A stretch of DNA of 64,000 nt from assembly GCA_963666535.1 (NCBI GenBank), contig OY762913.1, positions 1,922,001 to 1,986,000 of the forward strand, given 5' to 3'. Numbering within the stretch: the first letter of the stretch is position 1; every line of letters begins with the position of its first letter. Below the pieces are notes generated by a model. It was not told where the DNA came from. It ran no database searches and saw nothing but the letters and a program-made list of their open reading frames with translations. The stretch is from G963666535 sp963666535. Its GTDB lineage: Bacteria; Bacillota; Clostridia; Oscillospirales; Oscillospiraceae. This document shows, piece by piece, positions 10,064-20,200 of this stretch. The position numbers were made by a program, and so were the translations under genes.

Positions 10064-11449
10064 ATGACATTACTGGAACAACTGGGCGACTTAATCTGGA
10101 ATCCCTGGATGCTGGGGCTTTTCCTGCTGGTAGGTGCATATTTTACCGTTCGCACGGGCTTTTTTCAACTTCTCTGCGCTCCTCTTTGGCTGAAAACAAC
10201 CCTTGGCACACTGTTTCGGCCCCATACCCGCACGGGGCGCGGGATCACACAGTTTCAGGCTCTTTCCACTGCGCTGGCTGCCACCATTGGCACCGGCAGC
10301 ATTGCTGGGGTGGCAACTGCCATCTTTTATGGTGGACCGGGCGCCGTTTTCTGGATGTGGATTTCCGCTCTGCTTGGTATGATGACCGGGTGTGCGGAAA
10401 AAACGCTTGCGGTGGCATACCGAAAGCCGGATGGCAAAAACGGTTGGCGCGGCGGCCCCATGTGTTATATGACAGATGGTCTTGGTCTGCGCCCTCTGGC
10501 TGTGGTGTTTTGCATCTTTTGCGTAGCCGCTTGCTTTGTCGGCGGCAATATGGTACAGGCCAATTCCATCGCCACCGCCCTTACAGCGACCTTTGACTGG
10601 TCACCGCTCCTTGTTGGCAGCATAACAGCGGTACTGGTAGGCGTGGTGATCTTCGGCGGAGTCAAGCGAATCGCTGAAATCAGTGCAAAACTCGTTCCCG
10701 GTATGGCGCTTCTATTCCTAACGGCAGGCATTGCGGTACTGTTTTGCCGCTGGCAGGAGATTCCCAATGCGATGGAACAAATTATTTCCGAGGCATTTCG
10801 CCCCAATTCTATCATGGGCGGCGGCATGGGCTACGGGATGATATCCGCCTTGCGGTACGGCGTGGCACGCGGCGTGTTTACCAACGAAGCCGGTCTTGGC
10901 TCCTCTGCAATGGCGCATGCCGCAGCCGATGTGAAAGAACCTGCTGCCCAGGGCATGTGGGGCATTCTTGAGGTATTCGTCTCCACCATCATCGTTTGCA
11001 CCATCACAGCGCTTGCCATCCTCACCACTGGCGTATATTCCAGAGACAGCGCCCTAAGCGCCATCCAAACAGGCCATGTGGAGGACAGCATGCTGGGCGC
11101 TCCCCTGTCAGCCGCGGCATTCTCCAGCGTGTTGGGCCGTTGGGGCGCTATCGTGGTCTGCCTTTGTTTGCTTCTCTTTGCCTTTTCCTCCCTGCTGGGC
11201 TGGAGCTATTACGGGGAACAGTGTGTGGAATTCCTCGCCGGTAGCCGACGATATACCACTGCATTCCGATTTGTGTTCCTTGTTTGTATCGTGGTAGGAA
11301 GCGTTGCCGAACTCAGCAGCGTGTGGCATCTTGCCGATGTCTTCGAGGGGCTGATGGCACTGCCCAACCTGATTGCCCTTTTGCTATTGTCGCCCGAAGC
11401 CATCAAGCTAATCAAGGTTTGGAAGCAAAACAACAAAATGAGCTTGTGA
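10064..11449 (+). CDS. Alanine/glycine:cation symporter (AGCS family)
   Basis: A 461-residue polytopic membrane protein of the AGCS family (AlsT/YaaJ/DagA type), which imports alanine or glycine with sodium. The N-terminus WNPWMLGLFLLVGAYFTVRT is the usual first membrane helix. Family signatures follow: FQALSTALAATIGTGSIAGV (about residues 64-83), GGPGAVFWMWISALLGM and FTNEAGLGSSAMAHAAA. The length is normal. GTGGGG precedes the ATG. It has its own terminator and no obvious partner genes. Substrate choice between alanine and glycine is not determined by what can be seen. Confidence 0.93.
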   Translation: MTLLEQLGDLIWNPWMLGLFLLVGAYFTVRTGFFQLLCAPLWLKTTLGTLFRPHTRTGRGITQFQALSTALAATIGTGSIAGVATAIFYGGPGAVFWMWISALLGMMTGCAEKTLAVAYRKPDGKNGWRGGPMCYMTDGLGLRPLAVVFCIFCVAACFVGGNMVQANSIATALTATFDWSPLLVGSITAVLVGVVIFGGVKRIAEISAKLVPGMALLFLTAGIAVLFCRWQEIPNAMEQIISEAFRPNSIMGGGMGYGMISALRYGVARGVFTNEAGLGSSAMAHAAADVKEPAAQGMWGILEVFVSTIIVCTITALAILTTGVYSRDSALSAIQTGHVEDSMLGAPLSAAAFSSVLGRWGAIVVCLCLLLFAFSSLLGWSYYGEQCVEFLAGSRRYTTAFRFVFLVCIVVGSVAELSSVWHLADVFEGLMALPNLIALLLLSPEAIKLIKVWKQNNKMSL

Positions 11450-11455
11450 AAAAGA

Positions 11456-11492
11456 CAGCCGACACCATAAGGGTGTCGGCTGCATCTTTTTT
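11456..11492 (+). terminator. Rho-independent terminator after the AGCS symporter
   Basis: Stem CAGCCGACACC / GGGTGTCGGCTG around ATAA, then CATCTTTTTT. It also lies between convergent genes, so it may serve the MFS remnant on the other strand. Confidence 0.85.
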
Positions 11493-11506
11493 AATCAAAT
11501 AGCTTT

Positions 11507-12721
11507 TCAAGCAACGGCAGCGCTGCGTTTCCCCATCATATGGGCAACGATTACTTGAACTACAGCGGAAACTGCCGCCACATAGAATACATATTGCACC
11601 CCCCAAGCAGACCAGATCAAACCCAAAACAGGAGATGCAATGACCGCCATCACATGGTCAGCGCCCAGTCCCACAGAAAGACTCTCCGTCACCTCTGTGC
11701 AATCCCGCGCGATGGATCGCATAAGATAAGAATGCACCATGTTAAACTGTTCAAACAGCATGCAGATAATGTATACGGCAAACACGGCCCACACCAGTAC
11801 TCCCCTTTCTGCAAAGGTCCCGGCAACAATACAGCCGGACAGAAACCCCATGGCACAAAAAGAGACCACAATATACACGGCCTCAACAATTAGCATCGGT
11901 TTCAAGCCATGCTTATCCAGCAGGCGCCCCAGAACAGGCGCAAAAGCCGTTCCGGCGAAATGCGTGACGATGGTCAGCAGCGCCAGGGTATCCGCTCCCA
12001 TGGCCAGCAGTTCGATAATCACCCAAGGCCCAAACACGATCTTAATGCGTTTCTGGCATCCGTAAGACATCGTAAGAAGGTAATAAGGCAGATACTCCCG
12101 CCGCATCAACAGGCGGTGTTTCTTCACCGGACGTTCTTCTTTTTTTATATATTTTCCCATGCACAGCAGCAGCGTCCCCGCCACCAAAGACGCGCCGCCT
12201 GCAATGACAAAGGGCAATATTATTTTGCCCTCAAAGGAAAAAAATCCAACCCGAAATCCAACGAAAACAGCGCAGGCGCTGAGCATGGACACCAGTGTGG
12301 ATATCCCCTTGAACCGGCCCATGACCGTGCCAACCTTCCCATCCTCGGCAAGGCTCATGGAAAGCGAGTCATTCAGTGGCATGAACAAATGCATCCCAAG
12401 AGAGTGCACAAAAACAAAGGCAAGCATCACACTGTAAATGGGGTAAAACAGTCCCATGGCCAAAAGACCGACGGCAACAAGCAGCTGGGCGATGAATGCC
12501 AGTTCAATGCTGCCCAAAAAGCTGAGGGCCGACACAATCACCATGCATAAAATCCCGGGAGCCTCACGCGGAATCTCAATCAGTCCCCGCTGCGCAGATG
12601 TGACGCCTTATACTTCCTTAAAGTAGTTGGCCAGAATTGCGTTGCCGAGCCCGCCTGCCACCGCGTAAAAAACAATCACTAGCATAAATAGCCTGACGGC
12701 CTTTCGCTTTCCGCTATCCAT
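11507..12721 (-). pseudogene. MFS transporter interrupted by an in-frame TAA at codon 38
   Basis: The natural start is the ATG at 12721 (MDSGKRKAVRLFMLVIVFYA), with AGGAAA before it. The frame stays open for 37 codons, hits TAA at 12608-12610 (after NYFKEV), and continues without shift as GVTSAQRGLIEIPREAPG and the rest of a 12-helix MFS protein down to 11507. The region after the stop starts a normal second helix. Total family-like length without the stop is about 404 residues. One base change (for example TAT or CAA to TAA) explains it. An internal ATG at 12544 could give a 345-residue product lacking helix 1, which would probably not fold. Read-through or a sequence error remain possible. 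Substrate is unknown. Confidence 0.85.
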
Positions 12722-12953
12722 ATAAAATTTCCTAGTTTCCCTTTGTCCATCTCTTTGAGTTCGTCCGACATTTTCATTCGTTTTTCATATCATACCGCGT
12801 ATTTTATATCATCGCAAGCGGGAATACACCCTTTTGCGGCCGCTACATAGAATGGTATGGAAGTATCGGTGCCGCAGCAGCCGGTCGTTTCAGGGCCGTG
12901 TCTTCTGTTTTGCCGCACCTGCCCCGACATCAAACCGATTGGGAGGTATTACA

Positions 12954-13790
12954 ATGCCTGAAAAGGTCGTGCCCGGTTCCGCGCAGGAAGACTCCTGCAT
13001 TCGGGAAGCCGTGTGCATACACACGAAAAAGATCTATGACTCCTGCAAAGATAAGGACTGCATCGAGGATCTGCGCCTTTACCCCGTTCAATCCTCGCTG
13101 CCTGCCATTGAGCACGCTGTCAGTATCAAAGCCGGAACAGCCGAACTGCTCTATTCCTACATTGACGTGGAGCCCGTGAACTTTAACCGCGGATTCTACA
13201 CCGTAGATGTGCGTTATTTTTACCGTATTACGTGCACTGCCTATGTCTGCGCGGCTCCCCCTGTTGTGGTAACGGGCCTCGCCGTATTCGACAAGCGCTG
13301 CATCCTTTTTGGCAGCGAAGGCGCCGCAAAAATCTTCAGTTCCCGCATGAATCCCAACAACATCGCGACCCAAAGTATCCGCAAGAGCAATTTGCCCATC
13401 GCTGTGGTAGAGGCAGTGGACCCCATCATCCTCAATGTAAAGCTGGTTGACGTCTGCGACTGCCACCCCTGCGAATGCGAAACGGCAGACGTACCCAATG
13501 CCGTTGCAGAAGCCTTTGACAGTTCCCTCGTCTTCTGTGGCGACACCAAGCGGATCTATGTCACTCTTGGTCAATTCTCCATCATCAGGTTGGAGCGCGA
13601 ATCTCAACTGCTGGTTCCCGTCTACGATTATTGTTTGCCTGACAAAGAGTGCAACTGTTCTGATGACGACCCCTGTGAGGTATTCCGTCAAGTCAGATTC
13701 CCAGTGGACGAATTCTTCCCTCCGAATGTTCTTTGCTCCTGCGGCGATGATTATCGCCAGGTGTGCAACAACAGCAACAACAACAGCTAA
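12954..13790 (+). CDS. Conserved cysteine-rich clostridial protein of unknown function
   Basis: A 278-residue protein without signal peptide or membrane helix. The start is the ATG at 12954 (MPEKVVPGS) behind GGGAGG; the longer open frame upstream has no ribosome site. The N-terminal part has a CIHTKKIYDSC segment, followed by a beta-rich middle with YIDVEPVNFNRGFYTVDV and FDKRCILFGSEG. The C-terminal third is rich in cysteine pairs (CDCHPCEC, CNCSDDDPC, CSCGDD) and ends in an asparagine run. I recognise this layout as a widespread but unnamed clostridial family. The cysteine clusters and the absence of transport signals would suit a structural or spore-coat protein, which is inference only. 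CATAGAAT at 12846-12853 could be a sporulation-type -10, weakly. Confidence 0.7.
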   Translation: MPEKVVPGSAQEDSCIREAVCIHTKKIYDSCKDKDCIEDLRLYPVQSSLPAIEHAVSIKAGTAELLYSYIDVEPVNFNRGFYTVDVRYFYRITCTAYVCAAPPVVVTGLAVFDKRCILFGSEGAAKIFSSRMNPNNIATQSIRKSNLPIAVVEAVDPIILNVKLVDVCDCHPCECETADVPNAVAEAFDSSLVFCGDTKRIYVTLGQFSIIRLERESQLLVPVYDYCLPDKECNCSDDDPCEVFRQVRFPVDEFFPPNVLCSCGDDYRQVCNNSNNNS

Positions 13791-13860
13791 ACCGGTGCCC
13801 GGGGTCTCTGTCCGACAAGTAGCCGGATTGAGGCCCCGGACTGCTGTTTAAAATCTCCCC

Positions 13861-13889
13861 TTGTCCTTTTCGCGCTTTTTGTATATAAT
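13861..13889 (+). promoter_or_regulatory. Sigma-A promoter for the DUF4364 operon
   Basis: TTGTCC (13861-13866), 17 bp, TATAAT (13884-13889), then GGGGGTGATC before the ATG at 13929. Confidence 0.8.
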
Positions 13890-13928
13890 AGTAAAGTATA
13901 CAAAGAAAATTTCAGGGGGTGATCTGCC

Positions 13929-14468
13929 ATGCCAAGACCCGGCTTTATCCGGGACGAGCTGGATATTAAATTGCTTGTTCTATACATCATGAATCACATT
14001 GCGGCTCCCGTTGACTTTTACAAGCTCATCGACCTGGCACAGTGCGACGACGGTGTGGACTATTTTCTTTTGGTCAACTCCATTCAGGATTTGGTCTCCA
14101 CCGAGCATCTGATTCTTGCCGACAGCCTGTACTCTATTACGGATAAGGGCCGCCGCAACAGCCAGATTTGTGAAAGCAGTCTTCCCTACTCGGTCCGCTT
14201 GAAATGCGACAGAAACCTTTTAAAGCTCAATGCCGTTCTGCGGCGTGATGCACAGGTGCGCGGCGAAACTACCACCCGCTCGGACGGCTCCTATGCCGCC
14301 CTGCTGACTTTGGATGATGATGCCGGCAATCTTATGTCGCTGGAGCTTCTGGCGGCTTCTCCCGAGCATGCGGATATGCTGGTATCCCGATTCAAAGCAA
14401 ACCCGGAACAGGTCTATAATGGGATTTTAAATACGCTGCTCACCGATTTTAACCAAGACGCCGACTGA
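13929..14468 (+). CDS. DUF4364 family protein (winged-helix-like)
   Basis: A 179-residue soluble protein. The first ~75 residues (DELDIKLLVLYIMN, then VDFYKLIDLAQCDDGVDYF and LVSTEHLILADSLYSITDKG) have the layout of a PadR/MarR-like winged helix. The C-terminal half carries a beta-rich domain with a SDGSYAALLTLDD segment. This matches DUF4364, found almost only in clostridia and annotated as a probable transcription factor, with no known target. The gene is 15 bp upstream of the CmpB-type membrane protein and shares its promoter, so the pair probably works together. Confidence 0.85.
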   Translation: MPRPGFIRDELDIKLLVLYIMNHIAAPVDFYKLIDLAQCDDGVDYFLLVNSIQDLVSTEHLILADSLYSITDKGRRNSQICESSLPYSVRLKCDRNLLKLNAVLRRDAQVRGETTTRSDGSYAALLTLDDDAGNLMSLELLAASPEHADMLVSRFKANPEQVYNGILNTLLTDFNQDAD

Positions 14469-14483
14469 GCGAGAGGAATACTT

Positions 14484-15368
14484 ATGATCGATCCACTTGT
14501 CAAAGGAATTCCCCTCTCACTGCTGTTTTTGTACTTCGTCACCTACTCTTTTGTTGGTTGGACGATGGAGACCACCTACTGCTCCACCTTGCAGAAACGC
14601 TTCGTGCCCCGTGGCTTCCTCTATGGCCCGTTATGCCCCATCTATGGGGTGGGCGCACTGCTGATGATCCTATTCTTTGAACCCCTGGCCGGCAATCTGT
14701 TCCTGTTTTACGTTGTCTCCACTGTGGTCATGTCCGCTTGGGAATATCTGGTTGGCTGGTTTCTGGAAACAACCACACACATGAAGTACTGGGATTACAG
14801 CAACCAACCGTTTAATCTGCATGGACGCATTTGCCTGTTTGTCTCCCTGTGGTGGGGGGTTTTATCGTACATTGCCATCTCTTATATTCACCCCGCCGTG
14901 GCAGATCTGTTCGCTTACGTCCCCAATACTACCCGATATGTAATTGCCTATCTGCTTTTATCCGGCATCATCGTGGACGCTGTGTTTACCATCCGCAGTC
15001 TTGCCCTTGTTACCAAGATGCTGAAAAAACTGGAGCAAACCGGCAGTGAACTGGCCGTACAGCTGGAACTTGGCAAACTAGAACTTACAGAACGCCTGGA
15101 CGAAGCACGGGAGAAGTACGACGCACGCCTTTCTGAACTCATGTCGCAGCACCCGGAGACCTCGGGAATGCTCAAGGAGCGCTACTTGGAACTGCGAGAG
15201 CGCTACAGCGATTTGCAGGAGCGGGCGGAGCGCGCTTCCCGCCGATTCCGCAAAAAGTATTCTCACTTGTCCTCTCCGCGTTATGGCATGTCTCTCGCAG
15301 ACATCAGAAAGCATGCCGGCGAGCTGCGTGCCCGCGTCACAGCGCGCAAAAACGAACCGAAAGAGTAG
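14484..15368 (+). CDS. CmpB-type putative ABC transporter permease
   Basis: A 294-residue protein. The first ~180 residues hold five or six membrane helices, including SFVGWTMETTYCS and FVPRGFLYGPLCPIYGVGAL, which are the family hallmarks of the CmpB-type putative ABC permease (PF06541). The C-terminal ~110 residues form a charged, mostly helical cytoplasmic tail with coiled-coil character (LERYSDL-like heptads around 15140-15260). No ATP-binding partner lies nearby, and the permease name is a database convention rather than a shown activity. It follows DUF4364 in the same operon and ends at a strong terminator. Confidence 0.82.
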   Translation: MIDPLVKGIPLSLLFLYFVTYSFVGWTMETTYCSTLQKRFVPRGFLYGPLCPIYGVGALLMILFFEPLAGNLFLFYVVSTVVMSAWEYLVGWFLETTTHMKYWDYSNQPFNLHGRICLFVSLWWGVLSYIAISYIHPAVADLFAYVPNTTRYVIAYLLLSGIIVDAVFTIRSLALVTKMLKKLEQTGSELAVQLELGKLELTERLDEAREKYDARLSELMSQHPETSGMLKERYLELRERYSDLQERAERASRRFRKKYSHLSSPRYGMSLADIRKHAGELRARVTARKNEPKE

Positions 15369-15380
15369 CAAGTTTCAGTC

Positions 15381-15424
15381 AAAAAAGATCTGGCATCCAA
15401 CTTTTTGGATGCCAGATCTTTTTT
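15381..15424. terminator. Bidirectional Rho-independent terminator
   Basis: A perfect 20-bp stem (15381-15400 with 15405-15424) with a 4-nt loop, A-run on one side and T-run on the other. It separates the convergent CmpB-type gene and cardiolipin synthase and includes the last base pairs of the latter's stop region. Confidence 0.95.
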
Positions 15425-16946
15425 ACATCAATGGCGCGAACACCTGCAGAATGCTGCGATACAGCCGCTTCCACCATGGAGCGCTTAAACTCCCCGCAAG
15501 GGTCATTTCCTCGCTCTGCGCCTGCACCGCCAGAAAATCGGCCTTTATATCGCACAGAGATGGTGTGTCGTAAAGACACACGCCGTTTTCAAAATGCAGG
15601 AACAGGCTTCGGTAGTCCAAATTAACCGTCCCCACCGTGCCGAATTTATCATCAGACACGAAATTTTTGGCATGAATAAAGCCGGGCGTGTATTCAAAAA
15701 CGCGTACACCGGCCTCCAGCAGCAATGGATAATGCGCCCGGGTAACCTCGAACACCGACTTTTTGTCCGGGATGTGAGGGGTAATAATACGCACATCCAC
15801 GCCGGACTTCGCCGCGTTACACAGCGCGAGATGCACTGCATTGGAAATAATCAGATAAGGAGTTGTAATATACACATAGTCCTTGGCCTTGCTGATAATG
15901 CTCAGATAGACCGCCATACTTACCGCCTCGTCGTCCAGTGGTGTATCCACATAGGGCTGGACATAGCCCATGCCGTGGTATTCCAGCGTTCGTGGACGGT
16001 AGCATTCATAATTCTCTGCTTTCCCCGTCACATGATCCCACATGGTCAAAAACATTACGGTCATGCTCCACGCGGCATCACCTCGCACCATGATGGCACT
16101 GTCCTTCCAGTGTCCAAACCGCTCTTTTCGGTTGATGTATTCATCCGCCAGATTAATGCCGCCGGTAAATGCCGTGGTTCCGTCGATAATGCAGAATTTA
16201 CGGTGGTTGCGGTTGTTCAGCCGCAGGGAAACCACCGGCACGAATCGATTGAAGGCATAGCACTTGATTCCCATATTCCGTAACGTTTCATAGTATTTAT
16301 CCGGCAGTGTGAAAATGCATCCGATGTCGTCATAAATGAGCCGGACATCAACTCCCTGCTGTTGTTTCCGGCACAGAACCGCCAGAATGGCGTCCCACAT
16401 TTCACCCGCTTCAACGATGAAATACTCCATAAAAATATAGCGCTCTGCATGTTCCAGTTCTTCCAGCATCCGCTGGAAACACAACTCGCCCTCCGGAAAA
16501 TAAACCGTTTCGGTGTTGGCGTACACAGGACATTTTGCCACCTTTTCCAGATAGCATGCCTGATTGACAACCCGGCGACCTGCCAGCCTCAGCTTTTCTG
16601 CCTTGTAGTCCTTTGACAGCACCCTGTCCATATTGCGTTCCATGTGAAGCATCTTCTTTTTTGTTCTGCCGCTGAGTTTGTTGCCGCCAAACAGGAGAAA
16701 CATGAAACCGCCAAACACGGGAAACGCCAAAATGGGAATGATCCAAGCGATTTTATAGGCCGGTTCGCTTTGGTTGATCACGATCCAAAACACCACCACG
16801 GCGGAAATAAGAATACATCCCCAGTAGAAATAGACAAAGTATTGGGAAAAGCTCACCATCATCACGACAAGCAGCGTAATCTGCACCAGCAATGCCATTG
16901 CCACGAGAAACACTCTATGAAAGAGCAGAGACGCTATTTTTTTCAA
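15423..16946 (-). CDS. cls: Cardiolipin synthase (phospholipase D family)
   Basis: Joins two phosphatidylglycerol molecules to make cardiolipin at the inner membrane. The 507-residue protein has two N-terminal membrane helices (residues ~10-60), the PLDc_N segment PILAFPVFGGFMFLLFGG, and two HKD catalytic motifs. These are HRKFCIIDGTTAFTGG near residue 248 and HAKNFVSDDKFGTVG near residue 425, the second in the slightly shortened form HxKx4-5D. Length is normal for bacterial Cls. It is the only gene between the terminator at 15381-15424 and the MITE-like copy upstream at 16985, so its promoter must lie in or beside that element. Confidence 0.94.
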   Translation of the reverse strand: MKKIASLLFHRVFLVAMALLVQITLLVVMMVSFSQYFVYFYWGCILISAVVVFWIVINQSEPAYKIAWIIPILAFPVFGGFMFLLFGGNKLSGRTKKKMLHMERNMDRVLSKDYKAEKLRLAGRRVVNQACYLEKVAKCPVYANTETVYFPEGELCFQRMLEELEHAERYIFMEYFIVEAGEMWDAILAVLCRKQQQGVDVRLIYDDIGCIFTLPDKYYETLRNMGIKCYAFNRFVPVVSLRLNNRNHRKFCIIDGTTAFTGGINLADEYINRKERFGHWKDSAIMVRGDAAWSMTVMFLTMWDHVTGKAENYECYRPRTLEYHGMGYVQPYVDTPLDDEAVSMAVYLSIISKAKDYVYITTPYLIISNAVHLALCNAAKSGVDVRIITPHIPDKKSVFEVTRAHYPLLLEAGVRVFEYTPGFIHAKNFVSDDKFGTVGTVNLDYRSLFLHFENGVCLYDTPSLCDIKADFLAVQAQSEEMTLAGSLSAPWWKRLYRSILQVFAPLM

Positions 16947-16984
16947 TGCTTCACCTTCTTCCCAAATGCACCAAACCGCACTAC

Positions 16985-17242
16985 TTAATATTTGCTGAAC
17001 AAAACAAAAACCTAATCATATCAATGTTTCCAAGCTGCTTTTGTTTTGTTTCTGTGCAAGGGTTTTGGCTGATTTCAGAAAAACCCTTGCACATTGGATT
17101 TGCAGCGTGTGTCTGCAAATCCAAACAGACAGTCATCCATGTATCGGAAGCAGCAAAACGGGGCTGTTTTGCCACCCCAAAGGACAGAAACTGTCCTTTG
17201 GGCAAATGCGATACGAAAATCGCATTTGTTCAGTGGACATTA
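16985..17242. repeat. MITE-like multi-hairpin element, copy 2
   Basis: A 258-bp element with inverted ends TTAATATTTGCTGAACAAA (left) and the complement of TAATGTCCACTGAACAAA (right). It folds into a chain of hairpins: TGCAAGGGTTTT..AAAACCCTTGCA, GGATTTGCAG..CTGCAAATCC, CCAAAGGACAG..CTGTCCTTTGG and GCAAATGCGAT..ATCGCATTTG. It lies between dnaE and cls, and the first bases of the right end (TAA) form the dnaE stop codon. About 75-80 percent alike to copy 3 by eye. Confidence 0.85.
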
Positions 17243-20200
17243 CTTAATGACCACGTTGTCCTCGCCCAGCAGCTCAATCATCTCCCCAATCAGGGAGTCA
17301 AGAATCACGCAGGCTGTCCCCATTCTCTTTTTCGTATCCTCAAAATAAAGCACCGCTTGCGCCGTTCCGGGAAACATTCCCAGTACCGCTTTGATCTTCG
17401 GCAGTCTTTCATCCACTTCGGAGGGAATTTTAATGTAAAGTCTTTTCCCTTGCGTTTCTTCTCCTCTGCTGCATTTCATATCATCTTTTTCCAGCGTTTC
17501 CACCGATTCTTCGGGCAACGGCCGGATGGAGTCGCACAAAATCTGCGGCTCTTTTTCATCGCGGACCGAAATGCGGCCTGTCACGATCACCGGACTGTTC
17601 TCCTTTACATAGTTACCGCTCTGCTCCAGCACACGGGCAAACACCAATAGCTCCAAGGACGCCGTATCGTCCTCCAGCGTAACGTAAGCCATGAGTGTAT
17701 TGTTGCGGGTGGTCTTCGTTTTATACGCGGAAATGACACCGGCTACAGTAACGCGCTGTTCGTCTTTGAATCTGGTGCCCCCATCCTCTTGCGAAAAATC
17801 AGACAGGATCGCGCCGATCGTGACCGCACCCTTTCTGCGGGCGATTTCCCGGTATTGATCCATGGGGTGCCCACTGAGATACAGACCGGTGGTCTCCTTC
17901 TCCATCGTCATGAGCTCAGAGGCGGAAAACTCGGGGATATTGGGCAAAACCATTTCAGGCGTGGCAAGGGTATCCTCTCCCCCACCACCAAACAGATCGA
18001 ACTGGCCAGAAAGATTTTTCTTCTGATCGGCAGCAATGCTATCAATCACCTGCCCATACACCTGTAAAAGCTGGGAACGCTTATAGCCCAAACGGTCAAA
18101 TGCGCCGCTGCGAATCAGGTTCTCCACCACCCGACGGTTCAGTTCCTGCCCAAACATCCGTTTGCAAAAATCAGGGAAGGTGGAAAAGGGACCATTCTCC
18201 TCCCTGTTTTTCAAAACAGCAGCAATAAATCCACGCCCCACCCCTTTAATCGCCACCAGTCCAAACCGAATATCGCCTTCACACACAGTAAAGGTTGCGC
18301 CGGATTCATTGATATCGGGCGGCAGCAATTTTATCCCGCACTCGCGGCACTCTGCAATGTATTCTGCTACCTTTTCTGACGAGTCCAGCACCGAGGTCAG
18401 CAATGCCGCCATATATTCTTTAGGGTAGTGGCGCTTAAACCACGCCGTCTGATAGGCGATGATGGCATAGCTCACCGCATGTGCTTTGTTAAACGCGTAG
18501 TTTGCAAAATCATAGATTTCATCATAGATGGCCTGCGCCGTTTCCTCGGGAATTCCGTTATGTACGGCACCGGTTATATTGCGCTCCGGGTCGCCGTAAA
18601 TAAATGCTCTGCGCTCCTTCTCAATTTCCTTGGCCTTTTTCTTGGAGATCGCCCGGCGCATCAGATCCGCCTGTCCTAAGGAATACCCGGCTAGACGGCG
18701 AAATATTTCAATCACTTGTTCCTGATAGACGATGCAGCCGTAAGTGACGGATAAAATCGTTTTCAACATGGGGTGCTTATACTTGATTTTACCGGGGTTC
18801 TGCTTGCAGGCAATAAAGCGAGGAATGGAGTCCATGGGTCCTGGTCGGTACAGGGCAATAATTGCGGTAATATCCTCAATATCCTTTGGCTTCAGCCCCA
18901 CGCACACGCCGGTCATTCCCGCCGATTCCATCTGAAACACGCCGGAGGTCCGCCCGTCAGAGATCATCTTCATTGTCTCCGGGTCGTTGTCAGAAACATT
19001 CTGCATGCAAAAGTCCGGATGGTTCTGCAAAACCATTTTCACGGCGTCATTCAGCACGGTAATGTTTCGCAGTCCCAAAAAGTCCATTTTCAGCAGACCC
19101 AGTTCCTCCAGCGTGGTCATGACATACTGTGTGACCACAGAACTGTCATTGGTGGCAAGGGGGACATATTCATACACCGGCTTGCTGGTGATGACAACGC
19201 CTGCCGCGTGGGTGGAGGCATTTCGTGGCATCCCCTCAATGGCGCGGGCGGTGTCAATGAGCTTTTTTACCCGTTCGTCCCCATCGTAAAGATCTTTGAG
19301 GGACCTGGACAGTTTCAGCGCGTCATCCAGCGTAATGTGCTGGGTGGTTGGCACCTGCTTTGCAATGTTGTCCACCTCGGCATAAGGAAAGTTCAGCACA
19401 CGACCCACGTCCCGAATCGCGCCCCTCGCCGCCATGGTGCCGAAGGTAACAATTTGAGCCACATGGTCCTCGCCGTACTTCTGGTTTACATAATCTATGA
19501 CTTCTCCCCTGCGCTGATAGCAAAAATCAACGTCTATATCTGGCATAGAGATGCGTTCAGGATTAAGGAACCGTTCAAAATACAGAGAATACTTCATGGG
19601 ATCCACATCGGTGATGTTCATGCAGTAGGAAACCATCGACCCGGCGGCAGAGCCCCGCCCCGGCCCCACCGGGATCCCCTGTTCTTTCGCGTAGTTAATG
19701 AAATCGGAGACGATGAGGAAATAGTCCACAAATCCCATCCGCCGTATCATGTCCATTTCAAAGTCCAACCGCTCGCGATACTCCTGCGTCGGCTTTGGAT
19801 AACGGCTGGCAAAGCCTTTGACGCAGAGTTCGGTAAAATAAGCATCGCTGGTTTCATAACCGCACGGAAGATGAAATTCCGGCAGATGATGCACCCCAAA
19901 TTGAAACTCCACATTGCAGGCAGCAGCGATCTTTACCGTATTGGAAATCGCCTCAGGCCACTCTGGGAACAGCGCGGCCATTTCCGCCTCGCTTTTGACG
20001 TAAGATTCGTCGGTTTCAAATTTCATGCGGTCGGGATCGTCCACCATCTTCCCCATCTGCACACACATGAGGATGTCCTGCAGTTCTGCGTCCTCACGCC
20101 GGAGATAGTGAGCGTCATTGGTCGCCACCAGCGGAATGCCGGTTTCCCTGTGCAGTTTGATTATGCCCTCAATCACCGGCTTTTCATCCTTCAGGCCGTG

